A stretch of DNA of 47,150 bases from Faecalibacterium sp. An122. Lineage in GTDB: Bacteria > Bacillota > Clostridia > Oscillospirales > Ruminococcaceae. The notes beneath the pieces were generated by a model that was given only the letters and a program-made list of their open reading frames with translations, was not told where the DNA came from and ran no database searches. The DNA is taken from assembly GCF_002160895.1 (NCBI RefSeq), contig NZ_NFLL01000021.1:1-47150 (forward strand), in the 5' to 3' direction. Both the position numbers and the translations under genes were made by a program. Shown here in pieces: positions 25,885 through 33,870 of the stretch (position 1 is its first letter; the number at the start of each line of letters is the position of its first letter).

Positions 25885-26811
25885 ATGAAGATCAATGAGC
25901 TTCTGGGGACTGAGTTCCCGATCATTCAGGGCGGCATGGCCAACATCGCCACCGGCGCTTTCGCCGCAGCCGTCTCCAACGCCGGCGCTCTGGGCCTGAT
26001 CGGCTCGGGCGGCATGGACGCCGAGACCCTGCGCAAAGAGATCCGCACCGCCCGCGCTGCCACCGACAAGCCCTTCGGCGTCAACCTGATGCTGATGAAC
26101 CCCCACATTGACGAGCTGGCCAAGGTCGTCGTGGAGGAGGGCGTCCAGGTGGTCACCACCGGCGCCGGCAACCCCGGCAAGTACGTCCCCGCCTGGAAGG
26201 AGGCCGGCATCAAGGTCTTCCCCGTGGTGGCCGCTCCCATCCTGGCCAAGCGCCTGGAGCGGTATGAGGTGGACGGCTTCATCGCCGAGGGCACCGAGAG
26301 CGGCGGCCATGTGGGCGAGATGACCACCATGGCCCTGGTGCCCCAGGTGGTGGACGCAGTCAGCGCCCCGGTCATCGCAGCCGGCGGCATCGCAGACGGC
26401 CGCCAGATGGCTGCCGCCTTCGCCCTGGGCGCCTGCGGCGTCCAGGTGGGTACCTGCCTGCTGGTCAGCCAGGAATGCCCCATCCATGAGAACTACAAGC
26501 TGGCCCTCATCAAGGCCGGCGCCAACGATACCGTCGTCACCGGCCGCTCCACCGGCGCACCCGTCCGCGTTCTGAAGAACAAGATGGCCCGCCAGTATCT
26601 GGAGATGGAGAAGGAGAACATGCCCCTGGCCGAGCGCGAAAAGCTGACCCTGGGCTCCCTGCGCCGCGCCGTCTTTGACGGCGACCTGGACACCGGCAGC
26701 TTTATGTCGGGCCAGGTGGCCGGTATGCTCACCGAGATCAAGCCTCTGCGCCAGATCTTTGAGGAAATGATGGCCGGCTGTGAGGCCACGATGAAAGGAC
26801 TGCAAGCATGA
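25885..26811 (+). CDS. fabK: Enoyl-ACP reductase II (FMN, FabK type)
   Basis: 308 residues. N-terminus TEFPIIQGGMANIATGAFAA and the FMN-binding barrel motifs GFIAEGTESGGHVGE and APVIAAGGIADGRQM match the nitronate monooxygenase/FabK flavoprotein family. In this operon it must be the enoyl reductase that ends each elongation cycle, since no FabI or FabL is present. FabK enzymes are insensitive to triclosan. AAAAGGAG lies 11 nt upstream. The stop overlaps the fabD start (ATGA). Confidence 0.95.
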   Translation: MKINELLGTEFPIIQGGMANIATGAFAAAVSNAGALGLIGSGGMDAETLRKEIRTARAATDKPFGVNLMLMNPHIDELAKVVVEEGVQVVTTGAGNPGKYVPAWKEAGIKVFPVVAAPILAKRLERYEVDGFIAEGTESGGHVGEMTTMALVPQVVDAVSAPVIAAGGIADGRQMAAAFALGACGVQVGTCLLVSQECPIHENYKLALIKAGANDTVVTGRSTGAPVRVLKNKMARQYLEMEKENMPLAEREKLTLGSLRRAVFDGDLDTGSFMSGQVAGMLTEIKPLRQIFEEMMAGCEATMKGLQA

Positions 26812-27737
26812 AACTTGCATTTTTGTACGCAGGCCAGGGCAGCCAGCATCCCGGCATGGGGGCTGACCTGTACGAGGCCTACCCCGAGTTCCGGGCGGTG
26901 CTGGACGGCGCCGACGTGGGCTTTGACCTGAAAACCGTCTCCTTTACCGACCCCGACGGGGTTTTGAACCAGACCCAGTACACCCAGCCCTGCATGGTGG
27001 CCTTTGCCGCCGGCATGACCGCCATCCTGGCAAACAAGGGGATTCATCCCGACTATGCCGCCGGCCTGAGCCTGGGCGAGTATTCCGCCCTGGAGGCCGC
27101 CGGCGTGTTCACCGCCCGCCAGGCGGTGGAGCTGGCCGCATTCCGCGGCAAGGCCATGGCCGAGGCGGCCGCCGGCGTCCCCTGCGGGATGTCTGCCGTC
27201 CTGGGCCTGGACCGCGACACCCTGCGCCAGGCCTGTGAGGAGGCCTCGGACGTGGGCGTCGTGGAGATCGCCAACTACAACTGCCCCGGCCAGCTGGTCA
27301 TCGGCGGCCACAAGGCCGCTGTGGACAAGGCCGCCGCACGGGCCAAGGAGCTGGGCGCCAAGCGCTGCCTGCCCCTGAAGGTCAGCGGCCCCTTCCACAC
27401 CTCGCTGCTGGCCCCCGCCGGCGACGCCCTGCGGGAGAAGTTCACCCAGATCACCTTTGGTGAGATGAAGTTCCCGGTGCTGTTCAACTGCCTGGGCCAT
27501 GAGATGGGGGAGGGGGACACCATCCCCGCCCTGCTGGAGCGTCAGGTCCAGTCCTCGGTCTACATGGAGGACACCATCCGCCGTCTGGCCGAGCTGGGTG
27601 TGGACATGATCGTGGAGATCGGACCCGGCAAGGTCCTCAGCGGCTTTGTGAAAAAGACCGTTCCGACCATCAAGACCTGCGCAGTGGAGACCTGCGCCGA
27701 CATCGATGCCCTCTGCGAGGCGCTGAAAGGAGAGTAA
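26808..27737 (+). CDS. fabD: Malonyl-CoA:ACP transacylase
   Basis: 309 residues. Starts LAFLYAGQGSQHPGMG; active Ser88 lies in GLSLGEYSALEAAG (GxSxG) and His197 in SGPFHTSLL. It loads malonyl groups onto ACP. The start is coupled to fabK by a 4-bp overlap, and fabG starts 1 bp after its stop. Confidence 0.97.
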   Translation: MKLAFLYAGQGSQHPGMGADLYEAYPEFRAVLDGADVGFDLKTVSFTDPDGVLNQTQYTQPCMVAFAAGMTAILANKGIHPDYAAGLSLGEYSALEAAGVFTARQAVELAAFRGKAMAEAAAGVPCGMSAVLGLDRDTLRQACEEASDVGVVEIANYNCPGQLVIGGHKAAVDKAAARAKELGAKRCLPLKVSGPFHTSLLAPAGDALREKFTQITFGEMKFPVLFNCLGHEMGEGDTIPALLERQVQSSVYMEDTIRRLAELGVDMIVEIGPGKVLSGFVKKTVPTIKTCAVETCADIDALCEALKGE

Positions 27738-27738
27738 C

Positions 27739-28485
27739 ATGGGCAGCATGACTGGAAAGACCGCCGTTGTCACCGGCGGCAGCCGCGGCATCGGCCGCGC
27801 AATCTGCCTGGAGCTGGCCCGCCGCGGCGCCAACGTGGTATTCTCCTACGCGGGCAACACCGCCGCCGCCGAGAAGACCCTGGCCGAGCTGAAGGAACTG
27901 GGCGTTGAGGCCCGGGCCGTCCAGGGCGACGTGGCCGACCCCGCCGCCGCCAAGGCCCTCATCGACACCGCCGTCAAGGAGCTGGGCGGCATCCACATCC
28001 TGGTCAACAACGCCGGCATCACCCGGGACAACCTGGCCATGGTGCTGAAGGAAGAGGACTTCGACGCCGTCATCAACACCAACCTCAAGGGCGCGTTCCT
28101 GTGCATGAAGGCGGCCATCCGGCCCATGATGAAGGCCCGCTACGGCCGCATCGTCAACATGAGCTCGGTGGTGGCCCTGCGGGGCAACCCCGGCCAGATC
28201 AATTACTGCGCCAGCAAGGCCGGCCTCATCGGCATGACCAAGTCTCTGGCCAAGGAGATGGGCGCCCGGGGCATCACCGTCAACGCGGTGGCCCCCGGCT
28301 ACATCGCCACCGATATGACCGCGGCCCTGCCCGACGCTGCACGGGAGGCCATGCTGTCCACCATTCCCGCAAACCGCCCCGGCACCCCCGAGGACGTGGC
28401 GGCGGCTGTGGCGTTCCTGGCCTCGGAGGAGGCCGGCTACATCACCGGCCAGGTGCTGAGCGTGGACGGCGGCATGGGAATGTGA
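27739..28485 (+). CDS. fabG: 3-oxoacyl-ACP reductase
   Basis: 248 residues, classical short-chain dehydrogenase. NADPH loop TGGSRGIGRAIC (12-23), NNAGITRDNL, and catalytic Ser143, Tyr156 and Lys160 (NYCASKAGLIGMTKSLA). It reduces 3-oxoacyl-ACP. AAAGGAG precedes the ATG at 27739; an ATG three codons later is the alternative. Confidence 0.97.
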   Translation: MGSMTGKTAVVTGGSRGIGRAICLELARRGANVVFSYAGNTAAAEKTLAELKELGVEARAVQGDVADPAAAKALIDTAVKELGGIHILVNNAGITRDNLAMVLKEEDFDAVINTNLKGAFLCMKAAIRPMMKARYGRIVNMSSVVALRGNPGQINYCASKAGLIGMTKSLAKEMGARGITVNAVAPGYIATDMTAALPDAAREAMLSTIPANRPGTPEDVAAAVAFLASEEAGYITGQVLSVDGGMGM

Positions 28486-28498
28486 GGAGGAACACAAG

Positions 28499-29740
28499 AT
28501 GGAAAAACGCAGAGTTGTAATCACCGGCATGGGCACCGTCAACCCGCTGGGCCACAACACCGCCGACAGCTGGCAGGCCGTCCGTGAGGGTGTGTGCGGC
28601 ATCGCCCCCATTACCCAGTACGATTCGTCCGCCCAGAAGGTCCATCTGGCCGCCGAGGTCAAGGACTGGGACCCCACCGTCTACATTGACAAGCGGGAAG
28701 TCCGCCACATGGCCCGGTACACCCAGTTCGCCATGGCTTCGGCCAAGGAGGCCATGGCCGACAGCGGCCTGGACCTGAGCGCCGAAAACCTGGAGCGCTG
28801 CGCCGTCATCGTGTCCAGCGGCATCGGCGGCATCTCCACCACCGAGAGCGAGCAGACCCGCTGCCTGCAGCGCGGCTTTGACAAGGCTTCGCCCTTCTAC
28901 ATCCCCACCAGCATCGCCAACATGGCCGCCGGCCAGATCGCCATTGCCTTTGGCTTCAAGGGGATGTGCACCTGCCCGGTGACCGCCTGCGCCGGCGGTT
29001 CCAACGCCGTGGGCGACGCATTCCGCCACATCCGGGACGGCTACGCCGACATGGCCCTGTGCGGCGGCGCCGAGGCTGCGGTGACCCCGCTGTCCATCGG
29101 CGGCTTCACCTCCATGCGCGCCCTCCACGTGGGCGACGACCCCAGCCGGGCCTCCATCCCCTTTGACGGGGAGCGGGACGGCTTCGTCATGGGCGAGGGC
29201 GCCGGCATCCTGCTGCTGGAGGAGTACGAGCACGCAGTGGCCCGCGGCGCCAAGATTTACGCCGAGGTCGTGGGCTACGGCGCTACCTGCGACGCCTACC
29301 ACATCACCGCTCCCGCTCCGGGCGGCGAGGGCGGCGCCCGGGCCATGGCCCAGGCCATCCAGGACGCCGGCATCACCGCCGACCAGGTGGACTACGTCAA
29401 CGCCCACGGCACCTCCACCCCGCTGAACGATTCCGGCGAGACCGCCGCCATCAAGACCGTCTTTGGCGACCACGCCTACAAGATGGCGGTCAGCTCCACC
29501 AAGTCCATGACCGGCCATATGCTGGGCGCTGCCGGCGCGGTGGAGGCCATCTTCACCGCCCTGGCCCTGAAGGACGGCTATCTGCCCGCCACCATCAACT
29601 ACAAGACCCCCGACCCGGCCTGTGACCTGGACTACGTCCCCAACGAGGGCCGCAGCGCAGACATTCACTATGCGCTGTCCAACTCGCTGGGCTTCGGCGG
29701 CCACAACGCCTGCGTCCTGTTGAAGAAGTGGGAGGGCTGA
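28499..29740 (+). CDS. fabF: 3-oxoacyl-ACP synthase II (KAS II)
   Basis: 413 residues. Catalytic Cys164 (VTACAGGSNAVGDAF), His303 (VNAHGTSTPLND) and His340 (SMTGHMLGAAGA) are at the expected positions. The residue pair after Cys is Ala-Gly rather than the commoner Ala-Ser or Ala-Thr. It elongates acyl-ACP with malonyl-ACP. GAGGAGG precedes the ATG. Confidence 0.97.
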   Translation: MEKRRVVITGMGTVNPLGHNTADSWQAVREGVCGIAPITQYDSSAQKVHLAAEVKDWDPTVYIDKREVRHMARYTQFAMASAKEAMADSGLDLSAENLERCAVIVSSGIGGISTTESEQTRCLQRGFDKASPFYIPTSIANMAAGQIAIAFGFKGMCTCPVTACAGGSNAVGDAFRHIRDGYADMALCGGAEAAVTPLSIGGFTSMRALHVGDDPSRASIPFDGERDGFVMGEGAGILLLEEYEHAVARGAKIYAEVVGYGATCDAYHITAPAPGGEGGARAMAQAIQDAGITADQVDYVNAHGTSTPLNDSGETAAIKTVFGDHAYKMAVSSTKSMTGHMLGAAGAVEAIFTALALKDGYLPATINYKTPDPACDLDYVPNEGRSADIHYALSNSLGFGGHNACVLLKKWEG

Positions 29741-29743
29741 GAG

Positions 29744-30190
29744 ATGATGAAGTACAGTTCCGATGAAATCGCACAGATCCTGCCCCATCGCTATCCCTTC
29801 GCCCTGGTGGACCGCATCGTGGACGGCGAGGAAGGCAAGTGGGCCAAGGGCATCAAGTGCGTCACCGTCAACGAGCCCTTTTTCCAGGGCCATTTCCCCC
29901 AGTATCACGTGATGCCGGGCGTCCTGATTGTGGAAGCCATGGCTCAGGTGGGCGGCGTGGCCCTTCTGTCCATGCCGGAGAACAAGGGCAAGCTGGCCCT
30001 GTTCGGCGGCATCAAAAATGCCCGGTTCCGCCGCCAGGTGGTGCCCGGCGATGTGCTGGAGATCGAGTGCACCCTGACCAAGATGAAGGGTCCCGTGGGC
30101 ATTGGCGAGGCAAAAGCCATGGTGGACGGCCAGGTGGCCGCCACCGCAGAGCTGACCTTTGCCCTGGTGAAAGGACCTGCGTGTACCTGA
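29744..30190 (+). CDS. fabZ: 3-hydroxyacyl-ACP dehydratase
   Basis: 148 residues, hot-dog fold. Starts near [17 protein letters not shown]; catalytic His50 is in [15 protein letters not shown] and Glu64 in LIVEAMAQ. It removes water from 3-hydroxyacyl-ACP. The first two codons are both ATG, so the start may be 29747. It starts 3 bp after fabF. No FabA, FabM or FabN for unsaturated chains is visible in this window. Confidence 0.96.
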   Translation: MMKYSSDEIAQILPHRYPFALVDRIVDGEEGKWAKGIKCVTVNEPFFQGHFPQYHVMPGVLIVEAMAQVGGVALLSMPENKGKLALFGGIKNARFRRQVVPGDVLEIECTLTKMKGPVGIGEAKAMVDGQVAATAELTFALVKGPACT

Positions 30191-30234
30191 CAGCGGGCGT
30201 ACCCGCGCGGCACAAACCCTCTGGGAGGAGCAGA

Positions 30235-30684
30235 ATGCTGGAACAGATTGTCCAAACAGCATACCGGGAATTCACCCTCCGCTTTTACCATGAGCTGTTC
30301 GCGCGGTTTCAGGACCAGGAGACCGGTCTGTCCGCGGCGGAGATCTTTGCAGCGGAGGCCATCCGCGCACTGGGAACCCCTACGGTCAACGAGTTCGCCG
30401 AGTTCATGCACGTCTCGACCCCCAACGCAGCCTATAAAATCAACAGTCTGGTCCGCAAGGGCTATGTGGAAAAGACCCGTTCCTCTCAGGACAAGCGGGA
30501 GTACCTGCTCCATGTGACCCGGAAATACGAGCTCTACTGCGGCGCAGGCGACCGCGTCCAGAGCGCCGTGGCCCGTATCCGGGAACGCTTCACCCCCGAG
30601 GAGTGCGCCAAGTTCGGCGAGATGCTCTCGGTCATCAGCGAGGAGCTGCTGCCCTACGATCCTACTTTTTCAGAGAAAAAGTAG
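30235..30684 (+). CDS. MarR-family regulator of the fatty-acid operon (FabT-like)
   Basis: 149 residues from the ATG at 30235 (GGGAGGAG upstream). The winged helix is clear: TVNEFAEFMHVSTPNAAYKI is the helix-turn-helix and VEKTRSSQDKREYLLHVT the wing, in standard MarR layout. It lies 44 bp after fabZ, last in the operon, whereas streptococcal FabT is near the front. It probably binds the palindromes at the operon promoter and senses acyl-ACP or a lipid, an inference from FabT. The last codons and stop lie inside the first hairpin of a repeat element (30661). Confidence 0.85.
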   Translation: MLEQIVQTAYREFTLRFYHELFARFQDQETGLSAAEIFAAEAIRALGTPTVNEFAEFMHVSTPNAAYKINSLVRKGYVEKTRSSQDKREYLLHVTRKYELYCGAGDRVQSAVARIRERFTPEECAKFGEMLSVISEELLPYDPTFSEKK

Positions 30685-30938
30685 GCAAGTTCCTTTTTCG
30701 AGAAAAAGGAACCAAAAAGCTTTTCAACTGGTACCGCTGACTGCTGTGGGCTTCACTAGGCCCTGCCGGCGGTAAGGTTTCAGCCGCTTTAGTAGGCTCC
30801 CGGGCTGCGCCCCGGTGAGTCCAGCGCTTTGTGTAGCCTGGTTTCCTCGTCCGGCACGTCCTGAAAAACCTGTAGATGAAACAACCCCCGCCCAAGATCA
30901 AGGGCGGGGGTGTTTTTGGTTTAGAGCCCCACGGGGGC
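30661..30938 (+). repeat. Dispersed structured repeat, family 1, copy A (3'-end element)
   Basis: It starts with a 10-bp hairpin CCTACTTTTT/AAAAAGTAGG (30661-30685) that contains the stop codon of the MarR gene, and a second hairpin GTTCCTTTTT/AAAAAGGAAC (30689-30712). A conserved GGGCTGCGCCCC hairpin lies in the middle. It ends with CTGAAAAACCTGTA, a terminator hairpin ACCCCCGCCC/GGGCGGGGGT (30884-30911) with TTTTT, and GGTTTAGAGCCCCACGGGGGC. The same order recurs at 46787-47037 with many base changes. Confidence 0.85.
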
Positions 30939-31087
30939 GCGGCCACAGGCCGCAGGGGTTCCGCTATTGGGTGGTTGGGTGGGTTTAGATCATAAAAGGG
31001 TAGAGCGTAGCGGTTTCAAAGTCTGCGCCCTACAGCACCAAAAGACTCACCGAATCGCCAGCCCGCTGGGGCGGGCATGTGGTCTCA
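30939..31087. other. Spacer between two repeat elements
   Basis: No gene. It holds short hairpins such as GCGGCCACAGGCCGC (30939-30953) and GTAGAGCG...CGCCCTAC; nothing functional was recognised. Confidence 0.4.
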
Positions 31088-31355
31088 ATCGGAGCGGCGG
31101 GCAAAAGCCGTTAAGAAAAAACCGGGCCGTCTTTTGTAAGCGCTCAAAGTTTTAACGAGCCAAGGCCGTCGCGTTTTTTTAGGCTTTTGCCCAGAGCGAC
31201 CACTTCTTTTGGGTCCAGGGGTCTCCCCTGGTCGTTAGGGAGGGTAGGGAGTCCAGAGGGGGTAGGGAGGGGGAGTCGAAACCCCCTCCCTCCCCCTCTG
31301 GGCCTAGCGCAGCGGAAAAAGACGAAAAGGAAACAGAGGGTTAAAGGGCAGAGCG
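31088..31355 (+). repeat. Dispersed structured repeat, family 2, copy A
   Basis: It begins ATCGGAGCGGCGGGCAAAAG. The inverted arms GGGCAAAAGCC (31099-31109) and GGCTTTTGCCC (31182-31192) would close a stem-loop of about 95 nt. Then come CGACCACTTCTTTTGGGTCC, a CCAGGGG/CCCCTGG hairpin, and the block GGTCGTTAGGGAGGGTAGGG to GAGTCGAAACCCCCTCCC. The copy at 42767-43157 is clearly homologous but carries an insertion. Confidence 0.85.
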
Positions 31356-31392
31356 GCAACCCCCTAAAATTGTCACAAAGGGGCAGGGGAGG

Positions 31393-32139
31393 TTACCCCT
31401 CCCCCTGGCTCTGACTCTGCCGCCGCCGGGTGGCGGTGTCCTCAAAACAGAAGTAGGCCGGCTGGTGGCGGGACTGGGTGTATTCGAACAGCAGGCCGTC
31501 GGCGTCGAAGGTCAGGCTGGAAACCACCACCACCCCGTCGTAGTCGTCCAGGTCCAGCAGGGCCCGGTCCCGGGTGGTGGCGTGGTCCATGGTGACCCGG
31601 CGCTTGGTGGTGGTGATGCGGAGTTTTAAGTCTTTTTCGATGTAGTCGTAGATGGAGCCGGCGGCGATCTCGGCGGTGAGGCCGGGGATCATTTCCTGGG
31701 AAAAGTAGTTGCAGTCCAGGATCAGGGCCTTGCCGTCCAGATACCGCACCCGCTCGATGGCCCACAAAGGCTCGCCCACCATGAACCCGCTCTGGGAGGC
31801 CAGCCGCTCGTCCGCCACGGTGGGCTCAAAGCTCACCACCTTGGTCACCGCCCGCAGATGGTTGCGGGCCGCGGTCTCCCGGAAACTCTCGATCACACCG
31901 ATCCGGAACGCCGTCCGTCCCACCGGCCGGTAAATCACCCGCACCCCTTTGCCCTGGATGGGCTGCAGGTATCCGTCCGACGTCAGGTCCGCCAGGGCCC
32001 GGCGCAGGGTGTTGCGGGCGCAGTCGTATTCCCGGATCAGCTCGCTCTCGGCGGGCAGCAGGGTCTGGTAGGGATAATCCAGGGCTTCGATCCGCTGCTT
32101 GATGCTGCGGTAGATCCCTTCGTATTTGGCTTTGGGCAC
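31393..32139 (-). CDS. treR: GntR/HutC-family repressor of the trehalose operon
   Basis: 248 residues from the GTG at 32139. GGGAGG lies 9 nt upstream, whereas a TTG at 32148 touches the ribosome site and is unlikely. Residues about 1-70 form the GntR winged helix (YRSIKQRIEALDYPYQTLLP, then AESELIREYDCARNTLRRAL). The rest is a UTRA ligand domain (from IGVIESFRETAARNHL to VVVVSSLTFDADG). The divergent trehalose PTS and phosphotrehalase genes identify it as TreR, which typically releases DNA on binding trehalose-6-phosphate. GAACATGT-type sites lie on both sides of the divergent promoters. The last residues (RRRQSQSQGEG) look like an extension. Confidence 0.88.
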   Translation of the reverse strand: MPKAKYEGIYRSIKQRIEALDYPYQTLLPAESELIREYDCARNTLRRALADLTSDGYLQPIQGKGVRVIYRPVGRTAFRIGVIESFRETAARNHLRAVTKVVSFEPTVADERLASQSGFMVGEPLWAIERVRYLDGKALILDCNYFSQEMIPGLTAEIAAGSIYDYIEKDLKLRITTTKRRVTMDHATTRDRALLDLDDYDGVVVVSSLTFDADGLLFEYTQSRHQPAYFCFEDTATRRRQSQSQGEG

Positions 32140-32153
32140 CGTAATCAACCTCC

Positions 32154-32168
32154 CACATGTTCAGATGT
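32154..32168 (+). promoter_or_regulatory. TreR operator half-site group near the treR start
   Basis: CACATGTTCAGATGT matches the ACATGTTC core of the sites before treP and lies just upstream of the treR ribosome site, suited to autoregulation. Confidence 0.5.
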
Positions 32169-32176
32169 TTGACCCT

Positions 32177-32205
32177 ATTATACAGTGAATCCTTCCAAAT
32201 TGCAA
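32177..32205 (-). promoter_or_regulatory. treR promoter
   Basis: On the minus strand: TTGCAA (32205-32200), 17-bp spacer, TATAAT (32182-32177). It leads into treR, with the operator-like site directly downstream. Confidence 0.75.
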
Positions 32206-32267
32206 GAGCGCAGTTTGTGCCATGCTCTGAAAATGTCTGGTATCACGCATATTTTTGCGGGTTTCGA

Positions 32268-32295
32268 TTGACTTTTTTGTCCGGAATGCTATACT
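32268..32295 (+). promoter_or_regulatory. treP promoter
   Basis: TTGACT (32268-32273), 16-bp spacer, TATACT (32290-32295). The expected transcription start is near 32302, just before the operators. Confidence 0.75.
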
Positions 32296-32318
32296 TGCTC
32301 CAGAACGAAAACCTATTT

Positions 32319-32346
32319 GAACATGTTCGGACTTTTGAACATGTGG
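32319..32346 (+). promoter_or_regulatory. Paired TreR operators before treP
   Basis: A perfect palindrome GAACATGTTC (32319-32328), preceded by TTT, is followed 18 bp later on centre by a second site TTTTGAACATGTGG. They lie just downstream of the treP promoter, where a bound repressor would block transcription. Confidence 0.7.
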
Positions 32347-32370
32347 CACCAATCGAAGGAGGATGTTTTC

Positions 32371-33786
32371 ATGGGCAAGTACCAAGAGGACGCAAAAGAG
32401 CTGCTGGCGGCCGTCGGCGGCAAAGAGAACATTGCGGCGGTGTCTCACTGCGTCACCCGGATGCGCTTTGTGCTCAACGACCCGGCCAAGGCGGATGTGC
32501 CCCGGATCGAGAAAATCAAGTCCGCCAAGGGTACCTTTACCCAGGCGGGCCAGTTCCAGGTCATCATCGGCAACACCGTGTCCGAGTTTTACAATGATTT
32601 CGTAGCGGTGTCGGGCATCGAGGGCGTCTCCAAGGAGGCGGTCAAGAGCGCCGCCAAGCAGAACCAGAACCGCCTGCAGAAGGTCATGAGCGCGCTGGCT
32701 GAGATCTTCGCCCCCCTGATCCCCGCCATCATCACCGGCGGCCTGATCCTGGGCTTCCGCAACTGCATCGACAGCCTGTACCTGTTCGAGGACGGCACCA
32801 AGACCCTGTGCGACATCAGCCAGTTCTGGAGCGGCGTGGACAGCTTCCTGTGGCTGATCGGTGAGGCCGTGTTCCATATGCTGCCGGTGGGCATCTGCTG
32901 GTCGGTGACCAAGAAAATGGGCACCACCCAGATCCTGGGCATCATCCTGGGCCTGACTCTGGTGTCCGGCCAGCTGCTCAACGCCTATTCGGTGGCCACC
33001 ACCGCCGCCGCCGACATCCCCAAGTGGGACTTCGGCTTCATCCAGGTCAACATGATCGGCTACCAGGCCCAGGTGATCCCCGCCGTTCTGGCCGCCTTCA
33101 CCCTGGTGTATCTGGAAAAGTTCTTCCGCAAAATCTGCCCCGCCGTCATCTCCATGATCGTGGTGCCCTTCTGCAGCCTGGTGCTGGCCGTCATGGCCGC
33201 CCACTTCGTCCTGGGCCCCATCGGCTGGACCATCGGCTCCGCCATCTCCTCGGTGGTGTACGCCGGCATTTCCGGCTCCTTCCGGGTGGTGTTCGGCGCC
33301 ATCTTCGGCTTCATCTATGCGCCGCTGGTCATCACCGGCCTGCACCATATGTCCAACGCCATCGACCTGCAGCTGATCGCTGACTTCGGCGGCACCATGC
33401 TGTGGCCCATGATCGCCCTGTCCAACATCGCTCAGGGCTCCGCCGTTCTGGGCGTCATCTACCTCCAGCGCAAGAATGCCGACGCACAGGAAGTCAACGT
33501 CCCCGCCTGCATCTCCTGCTACCTGGGCGTCACCGAGCCTGCCATCTTCGGCGTCAACCTGAAGCTGAACTTCCCCTTCCTGTGCGGCATGATCGGCTCG
33601 GCCATCGCCGGCGTGGTCTGCACCGCCACCTCCACCACCGCCAACGCCATCGGCGTGGGCGGCCTGCCCGGCATCCTCTCCATCCAGCCCCAGTCCATGC
33701 TCAGCTTCGCTCTGTGCATGCTGATCGCTGTGGTGGTGCCCTTCGTCCTCACCGTCATCGTGGGCAAGAAGAAGCACGTGCAGTAA
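32371..33786 (+). CDS. treP: PTS trehalose-specific EIIBC transporter
   Basis: 471 residues from the ATG at 32371 (GAAGGAGG 8 nt upstream; an earlier in-frame ATG at 32317 lies in the operator and is rejected). The IIB domain is residues about 1-85, with phosphorylated Cys27 in VSHCVTRMRF. The IIC domain has about ten membrane spans, including PAIITGGLILGFRNCIDSLY and GLHHMSNAIDLQLI. No IIA domain is fused, so a separate IIA (often glucose-type) must serve it. It imports trehalose as trehalose-6-phosphate. treC follows after 84 bp. Confidence 0.93.
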   Translation: MGKYQEDAKELLAAVGGKENIAAVSHCVTRMRFVLNDPAKADVPRIEKIKSAKGTFTQAGQFQVIIGNTVSEFYNDFVAVSGIEGVSKEAVKSAAKQNQNRLQKVMSALAEIFAPLIPAIITGGLILGFRNCIDSLYLFEDGTKTLCDISQFWSGVDSFLWLIGEAVFHMLPVGICWSVTKKMGTTQILGIILGLTLVSGQLLNAYSVATTAAADIPKWDFGFIQVNMIGYQAQVIPAVLAAFTLVYLEKFFRKICPAVISMIVVPFCSLVLAVMAAHFVLGPIGWTIGSAISSVVYAGISGSFRVVFGAIFGFIYAPLVITGLHHMSNAIDLQLIADFGGTMLWPMIALSNIAQGSAVLGVIYLQRKNADAQEVNVPACISCYLGVTEPAIFGVNLKLNFPFLCGMIGSAIAGVVCTATSTTANAIGVGGLPGILSIQPQSMLSFALCMLIAVVVPFVLTVIVGKKKHVQ

Positions 33787-33870
33787 TTCCAAAGCCATTT
33801 CCGACCCGCTCCCGCGGGCAGACAGGAACCATGATAAGAACATTTCGGCAAGATAAAGAAGGGATACGCG

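Noticed and set aside
30960-31060. Possible tRNA or small RNA gene between the two repeats
   Set aside because: A short hairpin can be drawn but there is no cloverleaf, no T-loop GTTCRA motif in register and no CCA end.
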